Below, in pieces: positions 24,893 to 34,838 of a stretch of 46,198 bases of DNA (within the stretch, counting starts at the first letter, position 1; each line of letters starts with the position of its first letter). The stretch is taken from the NCBI GenBank assembly GCA_903919925.1, contig CAIXKO010000530.1, forward strand, positions 1 to 46,198, read 5' to 3'. The notes under the pieces were generated by a model that did not search any database, was not told where the DNA came from, and saw nothing but the letters and a program-made list of their open reading frames with translations. The stretch comes from an uncultured Bacteroidota bacterium (lineage in GTDB: Bacteria > Bacteroidota > Bacteroidia > Bacteroidales > UBA12481). A program made the translations under genes and the position numbers.

Positions 24893-26113
24893 ATGAAAAC
24901 CAATCAAGCATTAACAATGGTATTGTCTTTACTCGTGATGGCCTGTTCAGGCCCAAAACAAGAGCAGTCAAATGAGATCATCAAAATAGATGTACTCAAA
25001 GCTTTCGATAACCAAAAGAACGTCAAGCTCAGTGAATTCATCCGGGAAATTGAATTTATTCCATTGGAATCGACAAAGGATTCGTGGTTCAGATATTCAG
25101 AAAATTATATAGTGGGGAAAAAATACGTGATGGTTGGGGACGCCGAACGAGCTCATGTGGTTTTGTTCGACAGACAGGGGAAATTCATCCGGACCATCGG
25201 AACGAAAGGGGAAGGACCCGGCGAATTAATCGAACCTCGTATTTCTATTATGGATCCGGATGAGGAGTTTATTTTTGTTTATGATGTTGTCCAGGGTAAA
25301 CTGGTCGAGTTTTCGATTGAAGGACAGTTCATCAAAGAGATTGGCATCAAAAAAATAACTCCGGCAAGATATATCAGCGGCATACAGTTTATCAATGAAA
25401 ATGAATTTGTGCTGGTAAATTATCGACCCTGGGCACCAATGGACGGATTTGCCTCTCTCCCGGTTTTTGACAGGAATCTAAACCATGTTAAGGATATCCT
25501 TCCGCGGGCAAATGATGAAAATCTGGTGATCAATGTTGCACCCCATGCCGTACTAACAATAAATCCTGGAAGAATGAGCTTTTGGGAGCCTTCTTTAGAT
25601 ACGCTGTACACCATCACACCAGAAGGATCAGTCAAGCCAACCCATGTAATCGGCTTCTCAAAAGGTGGTCCGGATCACGATTTTGTGACGACTAATGTCA
25701 ATCCAAACCTGTATGCCGAAAACTCGATAGTATCGATCATGGATGCCGGGCACTATTTTCACATACTGGGCAGGAAAAGCAATGGTTGGTTTACGGCCTT
25801 ATACAATCAAAAAACAAAAGAAATATTCGAGGTAGTTCAGAAATCAATCTGCGATACCTCCATGTATGCCGGTCGATACGGATTTGAAAATGATCTGTTT
25901 GGAGCCGGTAGGGGCTGGCTGCGAAATTACTCAAATAAGATTGACCGTTTTATTTCGCTGATCGACCTGGAAACTTTTTCCGATTATTACGATCTGGCAT
26001 GCATTCGTGAAAAAGAGGTCAAATTCCCGGAACTACGCGATCGTTTTATAGAATTGGTAAAGAATCCTGAAGCCAGGTACCAGAAGCTTATTGTATTGAT
26101 GAGAGCTAAATAA
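24893..26113 (+). CDS. 6-bladed beta-propeller lipoprotein, array member 1 (406 aa)
   Basis: Lipoprotein signal MKTNQALTMVLSLLVMAC with the lipid-modified Cys at residue 18. The N-terminal block ...LSEFIREIEFIPLES and the blade motif FDRQGKFIRTIGTKGEGPGE are diagnostic of this Bacteroidetes propeller family. Unlike most of the array, its C-terminus (QKLIVLMRAK) has lost the usual D-NPV motif. It is closest to the next gene: both have KGGxxxxF/Y in the middle and end after a 'F(I/P)ELREEFI'-type helix. The role is unknown; ligand binding at the cell surface is inferred from fold and lipidation. First of three plus-strand members. Confidence 0.78.
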   Translation: MKTNQALTMVLSLLVMACSGPKQEQSNEIIKIDVLKAFDNQKNVKLSEFIREIEFIPLESTKDSWFRYSENYIVGKKYVMVGDAERAHVVLFDRQGKFIRTIGTKGEGPGELIEPRISIMDPDEEFIFVYDVVQGKLVEFSIEGQFIKEIGIKKITPARYISGIQFINENEFVLVNYRPWAPMDGFASLPVFDRNLNHVKDILPRANDENLVINVAPHAVLTINPGRMSFWEPSLDTLYTITPEGSVKPTHVIGFSKGGPDHDFVTTNVNPNLYAENSIVSIMDAGHYFHILGRKSNGWFTALYNQKTKEIFEVVQKSICDTSMYAGRYGFENDLFGAGRGWLRNYSNKIDRFISLIDLETFSDYYDLACIREKEVKFPELRDRFIELVKNPEARYQKLIVLMRAK

Positions 26114-26223
26114 ACCATTGGTTAAAGGCAATTTAGTAACGGCGCGCAAGACTTTCATTAAGAATACTCTCTAATATTATTCGAATTGTGCCTGATTTTT
26201 AAATAACTCATTAAATCGATCCT

Positions 26224-27444
26224 ATGAAACATCGCTACATTCCTGTTATTGCCGCATTCACTATTCTCGTACTTTCATGCAGCAACAAAGAAACCGGAAA
26301 CCTGACCACCATTGACCTTAAAGAGGCTCTGAAACATACCGGAGTTGTCAAACTCAGCGAGTTGGCTTCTGATGTTGAGTTTGTCGAGTTTGATTCGACG
26401 AATCCAGAGGCCTATTTCCAACAGGTTCGAAGCTTATCGGTTGGTAAAAATCATATCATGGTTGTCGACGAATTCCGTAATCAGGTTATCCTGTTTAGCC
26501 GGTCAGGGAAATTTATCCGGCTGATCGGGCGGGTTGGGAAAGGTCCCGGTGAATATCTTCAATGCTGGCTTTCAGCAATGGACCCTGAGGAAAGTTGCAT
26601 CCTAGTTGCCGATCATTTACAAAAACAATTGATAAAGTATGCCATAACGGGAGAGTTTCTCAAGAGTGTTTCCTATAAAGACCTGATCCCCGTATTCTTG
26701 TTGGATGGTTTGGAGTTTATCGATGACGAACATTTTGGATTGGTGGCCAGGAGAACGGGTAAGCCATCTGATGACTTCTCCAGCGTACCGGTTTTCGACC
26801 TTGATCTGAACTTGACCCATAAATTTCTGAATCGAGCAAATGATGAAAATCTAAAAATCAATAATAATACGAATCAATCACTGTTCAGATTGAAGGACAA
26901 ATTGTTGTACCATGAGTCTTTTTTTGATACATTGTATTATCTCTATCCGGATGGCCATGAAAAACCTGCTTATCGGATTGATGTGGGTAAGGGCGGGCTT
27001 ACCAGGGAATACCTTTCAGATTATAATGTCTATATAAATACAAACCCGCAGGTCTTTGATAGGGTTCTTAATGTGGTAGAAGTCGGTGATTATATCTTTA
27101 TGAGGGGTTTTGCTGGTGAACAATTTGAGCTGGCCTATCGAAAAAAAACCGGTGAATCCTTCAGCCTCACGGCACCGGACAACTGCTACAAATCGGAAAT
27201 CCAGATTCCTTGCGTCGAGAATGATCTGTTCGGGTACGGTATTTTTCAAATACGCAAGTTCAATCCGGATTTGGGAATTTATGCAGAAATTTTGTGGACC
27301 CCCGATTTACAGGATACTGCTGTATTAAATTGCATCAGGGGAAAGCAGGTGTTATTACCAGAGAAACGTGAAGAGTTTATTCACATCATTGAACGAACGG
27401 GTGGTGGTACCGAAATTTTGGTTTTATTGAAAACCTTGAAATAA
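26224..27444 (+). CDS. 6-bladed beta-propeller lipoprotein, array member 2 (406 aa)
   Basis: Signal and lipobox MKHRYIPVIAAFTILVLSC. It carries the family core: LSELASDVEFVEFDS, then FSRSGKFIRLIGRVGKGPGEY. Equal length (406 aa) and shared internal phrases such as RANDENLxIN show it to be a recent duplicate of the preceding gene. Like that gene it ends without the D-NPV tail (TEILVLLKTLK). It is separated by 110 bp from member 1 and by about 70 bp from the next signal-peptide start. No catalytic motif is visible. Confidence 0.78.
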   Translation: MKHRYIPVIAAFTILVLSCSNKETGNLTTIDLKEALKHTGVVKLSELASDVEFVEFDSTNPEAYFQQVRSLSVGKNHIMVVDEFRNQVILFSRSGKFIRLIGRVGKGPGEYLQCWLSAMDPEESCILVADHLQKQLIKYAITGEFLKSVSYKDLIPVFLLDGLEFIDDEHFGLVARRTGKPSDDFSSVPVFDLDLNLTHKFLNRANDENLKINNNTNQSLFRLKDKLLYHESFFDTLYYLYPDGHEKPAYRIDVGKGGLTREYLSDYNVYINTNPQVFDRVLNVVEVGDYIFMRGFAGEQFELAYRKKTGESFSLTAPDNCYKSEIQIPCVENDLFGYGIFQIRKFNPDLGIYAEILWTPDLQDTAVLNCIRGKQVLLPEKREEFIHIIERTGGGTEILVLLKTLK

Positions 27445-27513
27445 AATGGTCATGAAATGTCGCAATATACAGGGTATCCATGCGTATTATCTTCAATATC
27501 AAATCCCAGTATA

Positions 27514-28632
27514 ATGAAATTTACCAAGCTAATTTGTGGACTTTCTTTAATCCTGTCCTCATGTTCCCAGCATCCTGACAATTTAATCAGGACCATTGAG
27601 GCAGATATAAATCAGGTTGCCAGGTTACCTCTCCAAAGCCTGACCGACCGCATAGAGTTCGTCAGGCTTGAGACCTCGAAAGATTTTTTAATTTCCTCCA
27701 TTTCCAAAATAGTTTTCCATGGGCAGAGGATTTATATTTTGGATGTTCAATCTCAGAAGGTGTTTTGCTTTGACAGGTCTGGGAAAGGCATCTTTTGTAT
27801 TAATAGCAAGGGCAAAGGACCTGGTGAGTATGTTGCCGTCCAGGATATTGCTATTAATAACTCAAACAATACGTTAGAACTTCTGGATCGTTATAATCTT
27901 CACCTTTTGCAATACGATCTGGATGGCAGATTTATTAAGAATCAAAGATTGCCTTTGGAAACATCGTTTTTTGCAGTATCGAATAAAGGCCGGTATTTGC
28001 TCTATAATCAATTTATTAACCAATCTCTCAGACCCGAATATCAGCATTCATTGTTTTTTTCAACTCTAAAGGACACTGTCTTCTCAGGAGTCTTGCCATT
28101 TTACCATAATTGTGAGCGTCTGACAACTCACTGGCCATTATCAAAGTGCGGGGATTTGATTACCTTCTATTCAGGATACCTTGATACCATTTACGAATTT
28201 GAAGATGAAAGGATTAATAAATATTTTGTTGACTTCAAGAACTATGGAATACCTATGAATAAGCTTGTCAAAACTTTGGATTTAGAGGCAGGGAATGAAA
28301 TAACAAAATTATACAACCATATAGCGGTCAAATCTGCTTTCTCAGATGCAAATCGCATCTACTTTGAAATCTCAAAAGATGGGTTAAAGGGTTTGCCATC
28401 TGTCTTATATAACAAAAGAACTCAAAAATCATTGGTATTCTATCAGTTAGAAGATAATATTGATGGCTTGCCATCGGGTGATGTCGAGGGATTTTTTGAA
28501 GGTTCGCTAATTGTGATTCATGAAGCCATTGATTTAATAAAAGTTCCCAAAATTGTGTCTGATACTTATGGGAGCCTTAAAGGGCTTAACGAAAATGACA
28601 ATCCGGTGATCGGCTTTTATCATTTGAAATGA
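27514..28632 (+). CDS. 6-bladed beta-propeller lipoprotein, array member 3 (372 aa)
   Basis: The track starts at 27457, but the signal peptide begins at ATG 27514 (MKFTKLICGLSLILSSC), which I use. The core motif is FDRSGKGIFCINSKGKGPGE, and the C-terminus is the typical NENDNPVIGFYHLK. By eye the gene is more A/T-rich than its two upstream neighbours and differs from them across the middle, so it joined the array separately or diverged earlier. It is convergent with the next gene, with only 20 bp between stops. Confidence 0.75.
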   Translation: MKFTKLICGLSLILSSCSQHPDNLIRTIEADINQVARLPLQSLTDRIEFVRLETSKDFLISSISKIVFHGQRIYILDVQSQKVFCFDRSGKGIFCINSKGKGPGEYVAVQDIAINNSNNTLELLDRYNLHLLQYDLDGRFIKNQRLPLETSFFAVSNKGRYLLYNQFINQSLRPEYQHSLFFSTLKDTVFSGVLPFYHNCERLTTHWPLSKCGDLITFYSGYLDTIYEFEDERINKYFVDFKNYGIPMNKLVKTLDLEAGNEITKLYNHIAVKSAFSDANRIYFEISKDGLKGLPSVLYNKRTQKSLVFYQLEDNIDGLPSGDVEGFFEGSLIVIHEAIDLIKVPKIVSDTYGSLKGLNENDNPVIGFYHLK

Positions 28633-28652
28633 AATTGGGAGATCTTAATATT

Positions 28653-29840
28653 TCACTTCAGCGTATAAAAGACAATCACCGGATTATCCTCAACTGTCAT
28701 TTTCTCAATTTGCGTAATTAATTCCGGTGGATAGCTGAAGTTCCTATTGGCTTTTATCTTTGGCAGGGCCTCGATAAGTTCTCCTGCCCCGACCACCGAA
28801 ACCCATTCTCCGGATGAGGCAACAGTCATGAAAACTTTAGAGGTGCAAAACAGAATATCATCGCTATCTAATCCTTCTTCCAGGTGCCATGATTTATTTT
28901 CTGACTCGTTGATCATTACATGTGCCCATATGTAGCTTTTCTGTTCATTTTCCCGCGTTAAAAGAAATTGGTAATAGCCACTCCCGGAAAGAACTCTCCC
29001 CACTCCGATTATTAATTTGCCAGGCGGATAATTGAGACCTTGAATAACTGCTCTCATATAATCTTGTGTTGAATAATGGCCTGAGCCAAAATTGCAAATT
29101 ATCTTTGGTCGCATGGAATCCTGGTCAATCCTCCAGATGGTATCCATACCGACGCCGGTATAGAAGAATCCTGTGAGCGGGCTGCCCTCAAGACTGCCAA
29201 ATCCTGATTGAGTTTCCTTTGTCACCTTAATGTATCTGGCTGTATCTGAAGTCTTGGCGTTGATAATGTTAACCTTATAATCAATATAACTTGTGAAGGC
29301 GCTCCGGTTCCCGTCAAAAATCCGACAGTTATTTAAACCATTTCCGAATGGAATTTCCCGATTCAACGTTCCATTGAATGAGTATTCCAATATTTTAAGC
29401 ATCCGTGATGGATAGATCATTACCCTCAGCGGATTCTCAAAAACACTCATGTCATTGACATCCGAATATTCCCCCGGGCCTTTACCCACTCTTCCGATAT
29501 TGTTCAGGAATTTACCCCCGGAAGTGAAATGCAGTAACTTACTTTCTCCCCCAGATTTTCCACCTCCCCCTGATGTTGAAACCAGGATGGAATTTTTACC
29601 GGCATAAAGGTTCTGAATGGATCCGATCAGGCATCCCGGATTTGTTTCCAGCGGTACAATCCTTATACTTTTGGCTATTTCAGACAATTTGGCAATAGGT
29701 GGAAGATGCGCCGGATCAATTGACAGAAGGATTACATCTTTTTGATTTTGGTGCTGCTTGGCTGGTTGACATGAAACCAGAAATGAAAGAATTAACACAA
29801 ATATAAAAGACCGGAAATACACAAGAACAGTAGATTTCAT
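28653..29840 (-). CDS. 6-bladed beta-propeller lipoprotein, array member 4 (395 aa)
   Basis: Minus-strand member with lipobox FVLILSFLVSC. After the N-terminal LSEIAKSIRIVPLETNPGC comes an inserted Gly/Ser loop (STSGGGGKSGGESKLL), then the blade motif FTSGGKFLNNIGRVGKGPGE and the C-terminal TVEDNPVIVFYTLK. The glycine-rich loop next to the propeller entry is unique among the ten copies here. It is the last gene of the five-member minus-strand run. The role is unknown; a periplasmic or surface binding protein is inferred. Confidence 0.76.
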   Translation of the reverse strand: MKSTVLVYFRSFIFVLILSFLVSCQPAKQHQNQKDVILLSIDPAHLPPIAKLSEIAKSIRIVPLETNPGCLIGSIQNLYAGKNSILVSTSGGGGKSGGESKLLHFTSGGKFLNNIGRVGKGPGEYSDVNDMSVFENPLRVMIYPSRMLKILEYSFNGTLNREIPFGNGLNNCRIFDGNRSAFTSYIDYKVNIINAKTSDTARYIKVTKETQSGFGSLEGSPLTGFFYTGVGMDTIWRIDQDSMRPKIICNFGSGHYSTQDYMRAVIQGLNYPPGKLIIGVGRVLSGSGYYQFLLTRENEQKSYIWAHVMINESENKSWHLEEGLDSDDILFCTSKVFMTVASSGEWVSVVGAGELIEALPKIKANRNFSYPPELITQIEKMTVEDNPVIVFYTLK

Positions 29841-29898
29841 AATGGTTGTTAAGGTTTGTTCATGACCAGTATGGAGGCATCAGTTAAAGCATTTACGG

Positions 29899-31095
29899 CT
29901 ATTTTAGGTTAACAATCATAACCACCGGATTATCATCATCTTTCAAGCTGGTTACCATTTTAACGAAATTATCACGATCGGCCTGACTTTTGAATTTCTT
30001 ATTTTTCATTTCTCCGCTCTGCCATTGTTGTAGCAGATTGACCGGCTGGATGAAACTGTAAACCTTATTCACTCCGTCGGTTTCTTTTGGCCAGAAATCC
30101 TGTCCCCCGTCCAGATCATTTTCAACTAATCCTTTATCCGTTTTAAACCCACTCATTTGGCCATCCTTCAGAGAAACCAACCCGATCCGGTTTGATTTTT
30201 GATAAATAAACCGAACAAACAAAGTGCTTTTAGTTTCAACCAGATTAATATAATTGATGTAATCGTATTTCACTTTTTCGTATTTGGCGCTTTCGTACCA
30301 TACCTCATCCGGGATACGGCTTTTGCCAAAATCAAGTACATACCTGGGCAGGAAGGCTCCCTTGTCGCTAATTGCAAAAACGGTATCGCACATTTGCTGA
30401 TAGGTCAATCTTGTTAAGGGGTTTATGTAGAAATTACCGAATTCGATAACACCTCCAATGGGGAAGTTAGTTTTGGTTTGATACTTCTTCGTCACATTCC
30501 CTTTTTTATCTTGCAGATAATAGAAAAAGGCCGATGAATCCGGAACCGGATATCCAAATGGCGCAAGAAAGATATGTTGATCATTGGCTAATGGCGCGAA
30601 CCACCAACTTGCATAGGCGACAGGACATTCGCTAAGCTTTTGACCTTCTGCCGAATAGCACGACAAGTGGTTGGAGCTTTTAGAAAACAGATAGACCTTA
30701 TCGCCAGTGGGGGAAGCCTGGATATTGAATGCCCCAAGATGTTCCAACGGACCCTTTCCAATAGTGCCAATTTGCCGGATAAATTTCCCCTGCTTGTTAA
30801 ACAGGAAGACTTTACCATTATCCCGGTCCTTTGCAAAAATATGATCGCCTCTGACTATATATTGTGAAGGAGTAAAAAAGCAATCTTTGGTGGTTTCCAA
30901 TTTTACGTACGAAATATCGGTAGCAATTTCAGAGAGTTTTATTGACCCGGAGGATTTGGCGATCTGCTCCAGGTTTATGGTTAGGATTTTTCCATCTGAC
31001 GGAATATTAGAAGACCGGAAACTGCACAAAGTTCCAAATATCACAAAAATGACAAATTGGATTGTCCTTCGCTGAAATGATCTTGCAATTTTCAT
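29899..31095 (-). CDS. 6-bladed beta-propeller protein, array member 5 (398 aa)
   Basis: Signal peptide MKIARSFQRRTIQFVIFVIF with a possible lipobox (GTLC). Motifs: LSEIATDISYVKLETTKDC, FNKQGKFIRQIGTIGKGPLE, VENDLDGGQDFWP and the ending LKDDDNPVVMIVNLK. The DLDGG motif places it in the same subgroup as the 33602-34759 member and the cassette A propeller at 14565-15761. That link suggests the array and the peptide cassettes share ancestry. It lies 58 bp before member 4 in the same direction. Confidence 0.76.
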   Translation of the reverse strand: MKIARSFQRRTIQFVIFVIFGTLCSFRSSNIPSDGKILTINLEQIAKSSGSIKLSEIATDISYVKLETTKDCFFTPSQYIVRGDHIFAKDRDNGKVFLFNKQGKFIRQIGTIGKGPLEHLGAFNIQASPTGDKVYLFSKSSNHLSCYSAEGQKLSECPVAYASWWFAPLANDQHIFLAPFGYPVPDSSAFFYYLQDKKGNVTKKYQTKTNFPIGGVIEFGNFYINPLTRLTYQQMCDTVFAISDKGAFLPRYVLDFGKSRIPDEVWYESAKYEKVKYDYINYINLVETKSTLFVRFIYQKSNRIGLVSLKDGQMSGFKTDKGLVENDLDGGQDFWPKETDGVNKVYSFIQPVNLLQQWQSGEMKNKKFKSQADRDNFVKMVTSLKDDDNPVVMIVNLK

Positions 31096-31186
31096 AGGAT
31101 GGCTTGTTTTAAAAAGTGTTTAAATAGAACGTTATCCGAACGATTCAATTATGTCGTAAAATCTTAAAAGTGTTAAACTCTATCTG

Positions 31187-32371
31187 CTATTTATATCGGC
31201 CTACAATCAAAACAGGATTGTCCGCATCGCCCAGTTGGGCAATAGTTTCTTTTAATTTTGAGCGATAGGGCTCGGCAAATTTCGGATCAGCCAGAGCGGT
31301 TTTGGCCTGCTTCAGCAAATCAATGGCCTGGTAATCATACTGCATTATTCCATTTCCCTGAAAAACAACAAACTGACTCTGGGTTGAAGGGATAAATTGA
31401 TTGGTTGGGTCGAAATAAAGAGGGCCTTGTTTAAAAACTCTTCCAGCCTTTTTATCCAGGATATAATCTATTATGTCTCCCTGGGTGGAGTTTGATGTAA
31501 TGTTTTTAGTTAGATAGAAGTTGTAGAACGAGACCCAGTCGGTCGTTTCAAAGTTCAGGAACATACTTTTGTGACCCGCTATTCCTCTGGCTGGATTTAC
31601 ATCTCCATGATCAAATACCATAAATGGGATCAGCTGATTTCCCTGAACTGTGTAAATGGTATCCCTGTCTCTTACATGATACCGGAAAAGAAACTTGCCG
31701 TTAAACAATGTAACGCTTTGCATCCTGATATTCAGGCCCAAAGGGGAATCAATTTTTCGAATGAGATTCCCTGATAAATCCTGTTCATACAGATAGCAAT
31801 TCTCGTCAGCTTTTTTTGATGGTCCGGCCGGTAACACCCGCAGCCGGGTATCTTCCGTAAGCTTTATATCTGTATCCATTCCTGAAAATGCCTTCTTCAG
31901 GTTCCCCAGATACTTCCCCGACCTTAAATCAAAACTTAAAAAATAGCTTTCTTTGGCGTAATCATTCAGGTACAAAATCTGATTCTTCTCGTCAACCACC
32001 CATTTTGAAAATATATATTCCGTTGGACCTTTTCCCTCGTGAACCAATTTCCGTATAAATCTTCCGTCAGAATGAAACTGGAGAATACCAAACTTGGGCT
32101 GCTGAGCCAAAATGTAATCCTTAGTGACATAATAGGTTGCCTCGCCCAACAGGCACTCTTTATTCGTTTCCAACCGGACGAATTTAAAATCTTGCGCAAA
32201 ATCCGACAGCTTTAGTGACAGGGAATCCTTAACTTTTTTAAGATGAATCAGATACTCGCTATCCTTGCCGTGCTGGATGATGCTGACTGTTTCATCATCC
32301 TTTTGCCGGAAGCCCAAAAGCAGGAGAAACAAAAGAAACGTGATCTGGAACAAACTTTGCTTTTTTGTCAT
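31187..32371 (-). CDS. 6-bladed beta-propeller protein, array member 6 (394 aa)
   Basis: It has a cleavable signal (MTKKQSLFQITFLLFLLLLG) but no cysteine for lipidation, so it may be soluble in the periplasm. Core motifs: LSDFAQDFKFVRLETNKEC, FHSDGRFIRKLVHEGKGPTE, and the ending GDADNPVLIVGRYK. Just before the terminal strand there is an unusual helical segment (LLKQAKTALADPKFAEPYRS). Function unknown. It is about 90 bp upstream of member 5 and in the same direction. Confidence 0.74.
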   Translation of the reverse strand: MTKKQSLFQITFLLFLLLLGFRQKDDETVSIIQHGKDSEYLIHLKKVKDSLSLKLSDFAQDFKFVRLETNKECLLGEATYYVTKDYILAQQPKFGILQFHSDGRFIRKLVHEGKGPTEYIFSKWVVDEKNQILYLNDYAKESYFLSFDLRSGKYLGNLKKAFSGMDTDIKLTEDTRLRVLPAGPSKKADENCYLYEQDLSGNLIRKIDSPLGLNIRMQSVTLFNGKFLFRYHVRDRDTIYTVQGNQLIPFMVFDHGDVNPARGIAGHKSMFLNFETTDWVSFYNFYLTKNITSNSTQGDIIDYILDKKAGRVFKQGPLYFDPTNQFIPSTQSQFVVFQGNGIMQYDYQAIDLLKQAKTALADPKFAEPYRSKLKETIAQLGDADNPVLIVGRYK

Positions 32372-32422
32372 TGTATAAGGTTAAGTATCTAAAAATGATT
32401 TTATTATCCTGATTGGAGTTCT

Positions 32423-33580
32423 TTAAAAATCTTTAAACCGATAATACACCAAAACTGGATTACCATCCATGGTTACCTTCTCTGCTTGGATAAACCCCGG
32501 AACCTCTCTCCGCAGAATTACCTTTTGGGCTTCTGTGAGTTTACTGATGGATTCAAACCAATTAATACCATCAATAACTGAAACAAACCACGATCCGTTC
32601 GTCTGCCTGGGGATGTTAACCGGACAACCCTTGAAATTTCCAATAGAATTTAAGGTGTCAGCAGCGAGGAATCGATGATTTTTTGATTGGTGATCCAGCA
32701 CCCAGGTCCCGCGGGGTTCACCTCCCATGCGTATCGAGGCAGCCAGATGAGATGGCGTATTGGTCAGATAAATAAGTCCGTGTACCTTTTGTTTTTCGTC
32801 GTATGATTTAAAAAAATCGCCTGGAGTTGAAAAGTATTTGAGTGTATCGATCGCGGACGAACCAAAATCAAGGGTTAGCAAGGTATCGATATGGTCAGGC
32901 CAGATTTCATAGATCCTGGTATCGAAAACCTTGTGGTAAAGTACTGATCCTGCAGTTGTTCCAGCTGCAAATCCCCTGCACTTATCTCCGTCAACGGGCT
33001 TTGGGAAAGGAAAGCAAAGCTGTTGAACCCGGCCATCCCAATTGATGAGGGCAAGTTCGAAATTCTCTCTGTTTGCACCCATTCTCCCGGCATGAACGGC
33101 GATGAGATCCTTGTTAATCAATTGATATGGATAACCTTCGAAAGAAGTTTTGGCAGATCTAAGGAATTCACCTTTCAGGTTAAAGTAGAGCAATTTCCCG
33201 ATCTGGTAGTCATTCATGAGCAATTCCGATCTTTCTTCATTGACTGTAATATCGCCTACTGAAACGTATTCTCCGGGGCCTTTCCCATTTGTACTTAACG
33301 GATGAAGAAAATTCCCGGTGGAATCGAAACAGCTGAAACCATTGCTGTTCGCTATGATAATCAAACCCGGGGCATACTTAATTTCATAAACATATCCGAT
33401 CTGGCACTCCGGTTTGGTTTCCAGAGGGATGACCCGGATTTCTTTGATGATATCGTCCAGCGCAACGGTCTGGGTTGGCCAGCTCTTAGGATCGACGCGA
33501 TAGTTTGTGTTTGTAGATAGTGGTGAAGTGCAGCTGAACAGTCCGATTAGGGAAAGAATAATAATAAAATATCTGGTCAT
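32423..33580 (-). CDS. 6-bladed beta-propeller lipoprotein, array member 7 (385 aa)
   Basis: Lipoprotein signal MTRYFIIILSLIGLFSC. The propeller begins at LDDIIKEIRVIPLETKPEC, followed by FDSTGNFLHPLSTNGKGPGE and the second-blade DITVNEERSELLMND. The C-terminal tail is MDGNPVLVYYRFKDF. The KPEC/IG entry and the strand order are closest to the cassette B propeller at 44139-45284. It is separated by 21 bp from member 8, the tightest spacing in the run, and is likely co-transcribed with it. Confidence 0.76.
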   Translation of the reverse strand: MTRYFIIILSLIGLFSCTSPLSTNTNYRVDPKSWPTQTVALDDIIKEIRVIPLETKPECQIGYVYEIKYAPGLIIIANSNGFSCFDSTGNFLHPLSTNGKGPGEYVSVGDITVNEERSELLMNDYQIGKLLYFNLKGEFLRSAKTSFEGYPYQLINKDLIAVHAGRMGANRENFELALINWDGRVQQLCFPFPKPVDGDKCRGFAAGTTAGSVLYHKVFDTRIYEIWPDHIDTLLTLDFGSSAIDTLKYFSTPGDFFKSYDEKQKVHGLIYLTNTPSHLAASIRMGGEPRGTWVLDHQSKNHRFLAADTLNSIGNFKGCPVNIPRQTNGSWFVSVIDGINWFESISKLTEAQKVILRREVPGFIQAEKVTMDGNPVLVYYRFKDF

Positions 33581-33601
33581 CAGTCAAAAGTTTAATTCAG
33601 C

Positions 33602-34759
33602 TCAATTCTCCTTGAGTTTTGTCTTGATTATCACCGGATTACTATCCTCTTTCAGACCTTTAACGACATCCAGGTATTTCTGGTTTGGATTCTTAATCCA
33701 GCCTTCCTTTTGAGCGGACATCAGATAGATAGCTTCAATAGCGGTATACAGATTACCATTTAAGTAATTTTTCTCAAACCGGAATGGAAATCCACCATCC
33801 AGATCATTCGGAATTCCCATTGCACCAGGCTGCACAACCGTTATTTTACCGGTGGCCGTATTGCAGATTGCAGCGTAATCTTTATCCTGATATTGGAATT
33901 CAACGCAAAATGATTTATTACCAACAGGTTGCAAGGAAAGATTGGAAATATAGTTGCTTCTCTCCGCCTTTGTTGCACTTTTATAATACAATTCATCAGG
34001 CAGCATTTTCCCGTTGGTATTAACAACAGCAAACGGCCTTACTTCGTTTCCTTCTACAACATAAACGGTGTCACTCCGGGTAGGAACAAAAAGATCTTTA
34101 TCACCCATCCGGCAAAAAGAAGCGTATTGGTAGAGTGGTGGGATTTGAAGTTTACCGCCTGACGGCATGGTCATGAAGGGTTTGACCATCCCCTCAGTAT
34201 TAAATATAAAATGTCGCCCGAAAGCGGAACCCATCTGCCCTGGCATGAAAAGAATGCCCAAATAAGTACCGTTTTGCGTCCGGAATAGTTCCTGGGCGGG
34301 GTAAGGAACTTTGAAACTCCTTAGATGCTTTCCTTTAAGAGAATAGAATATCAGGTTCGCTTCGGTGCTATTGTAAACAATAATCTCATTTGCTTTATCA
34401 TCCCAAAACACCGTATTAATTGCACCAAACTCCCCGGGTCCTTTGCCAATATTGCCTATGTCATTGATATACTTCCCTTTCTGATCAAAGACTTTTATCT
34501 TGTTATCGCGGGTGGCCACAACCAGGAGATTCCCGGCTGGCAGAATAATATTAATTCCGGCCAAAAGAGATTTCGTAGTCAGCTCCAATGGAATGTAAGA
34601 GATTTCTGTCGCCAGGTCACTCAACTTGAGTTCAGTTGTTTGCCCCAGATTTTTACCCAGTTCAAATTCGGGAATCGATTTCTGGGCTTCGGTTTCAAAG
34701 TGGCTGAAGAGAGCCATAAGAAACAAACTCATTACAGGAAGGATGTTGGAAGTTTTCAT
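33602..34759 (-). CDS. 6-bladed beta-propeller protein, array member 8 (385 aa)
   Basis: The track start is at 34810; the signal peptide begins at ATG 34759 (MKTSNILPVMSLFLMALFSH), so I use that. There is no lipobox cysteine, so it is probably soluble. Motifs: LSDLATEISYIPLELTTKS, FDQKGKYINDIGNIGKGPGE, IPNDLDGGFPFRFE and the tail LKEDSNPVIIKTKLKEN. It is the first gene of the minus-strand run, and the XRE regulator gene lies 79 bp upstream in the same direction, so that regulator may control the run. Confidence 0.75.
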   Translation of the reverse strand: MKTSNILPVMSLFLMALFSHFETEAQKSIPEFELGKNLGQTTELKLSDLATEISYIPLELTTKSLLAGINIILPAGNLLVVATRDNKIKVFDQKGKYINDIGNIGKGPGEFGAINTVFWDDKANEIIVYNSTEANLIFYSLKGKHLRSFKVPYPAQELFRTQNGTYLGILFMPGQMGSAFGRHFIFNTEGMVKPFMTMPSGGKLQIPPLYQYASFCRMGDKDLFVPTRSDTVYVVEGNEVRPFAVVNTNGKMLPDELYYKSATKAERSNYISNLSLQPVGNKSFCVEFQYQDKDYAAICNTATGKITVVQPGAMGIPNDLDGGFPFRFEKNYLNGNLYTAIEAIYLMSAQKEGWIKNPNQKYLDVVKGLKEDSNPVIIKTKLKEN

Positions 34760-34838
34760 TTGGTAAGAAGTGGTGTAAGTATATTGTTGAATTATAGACA
34801 CATAGATCAAAGTTCCATAGGATATTTATTGGGTTCAC

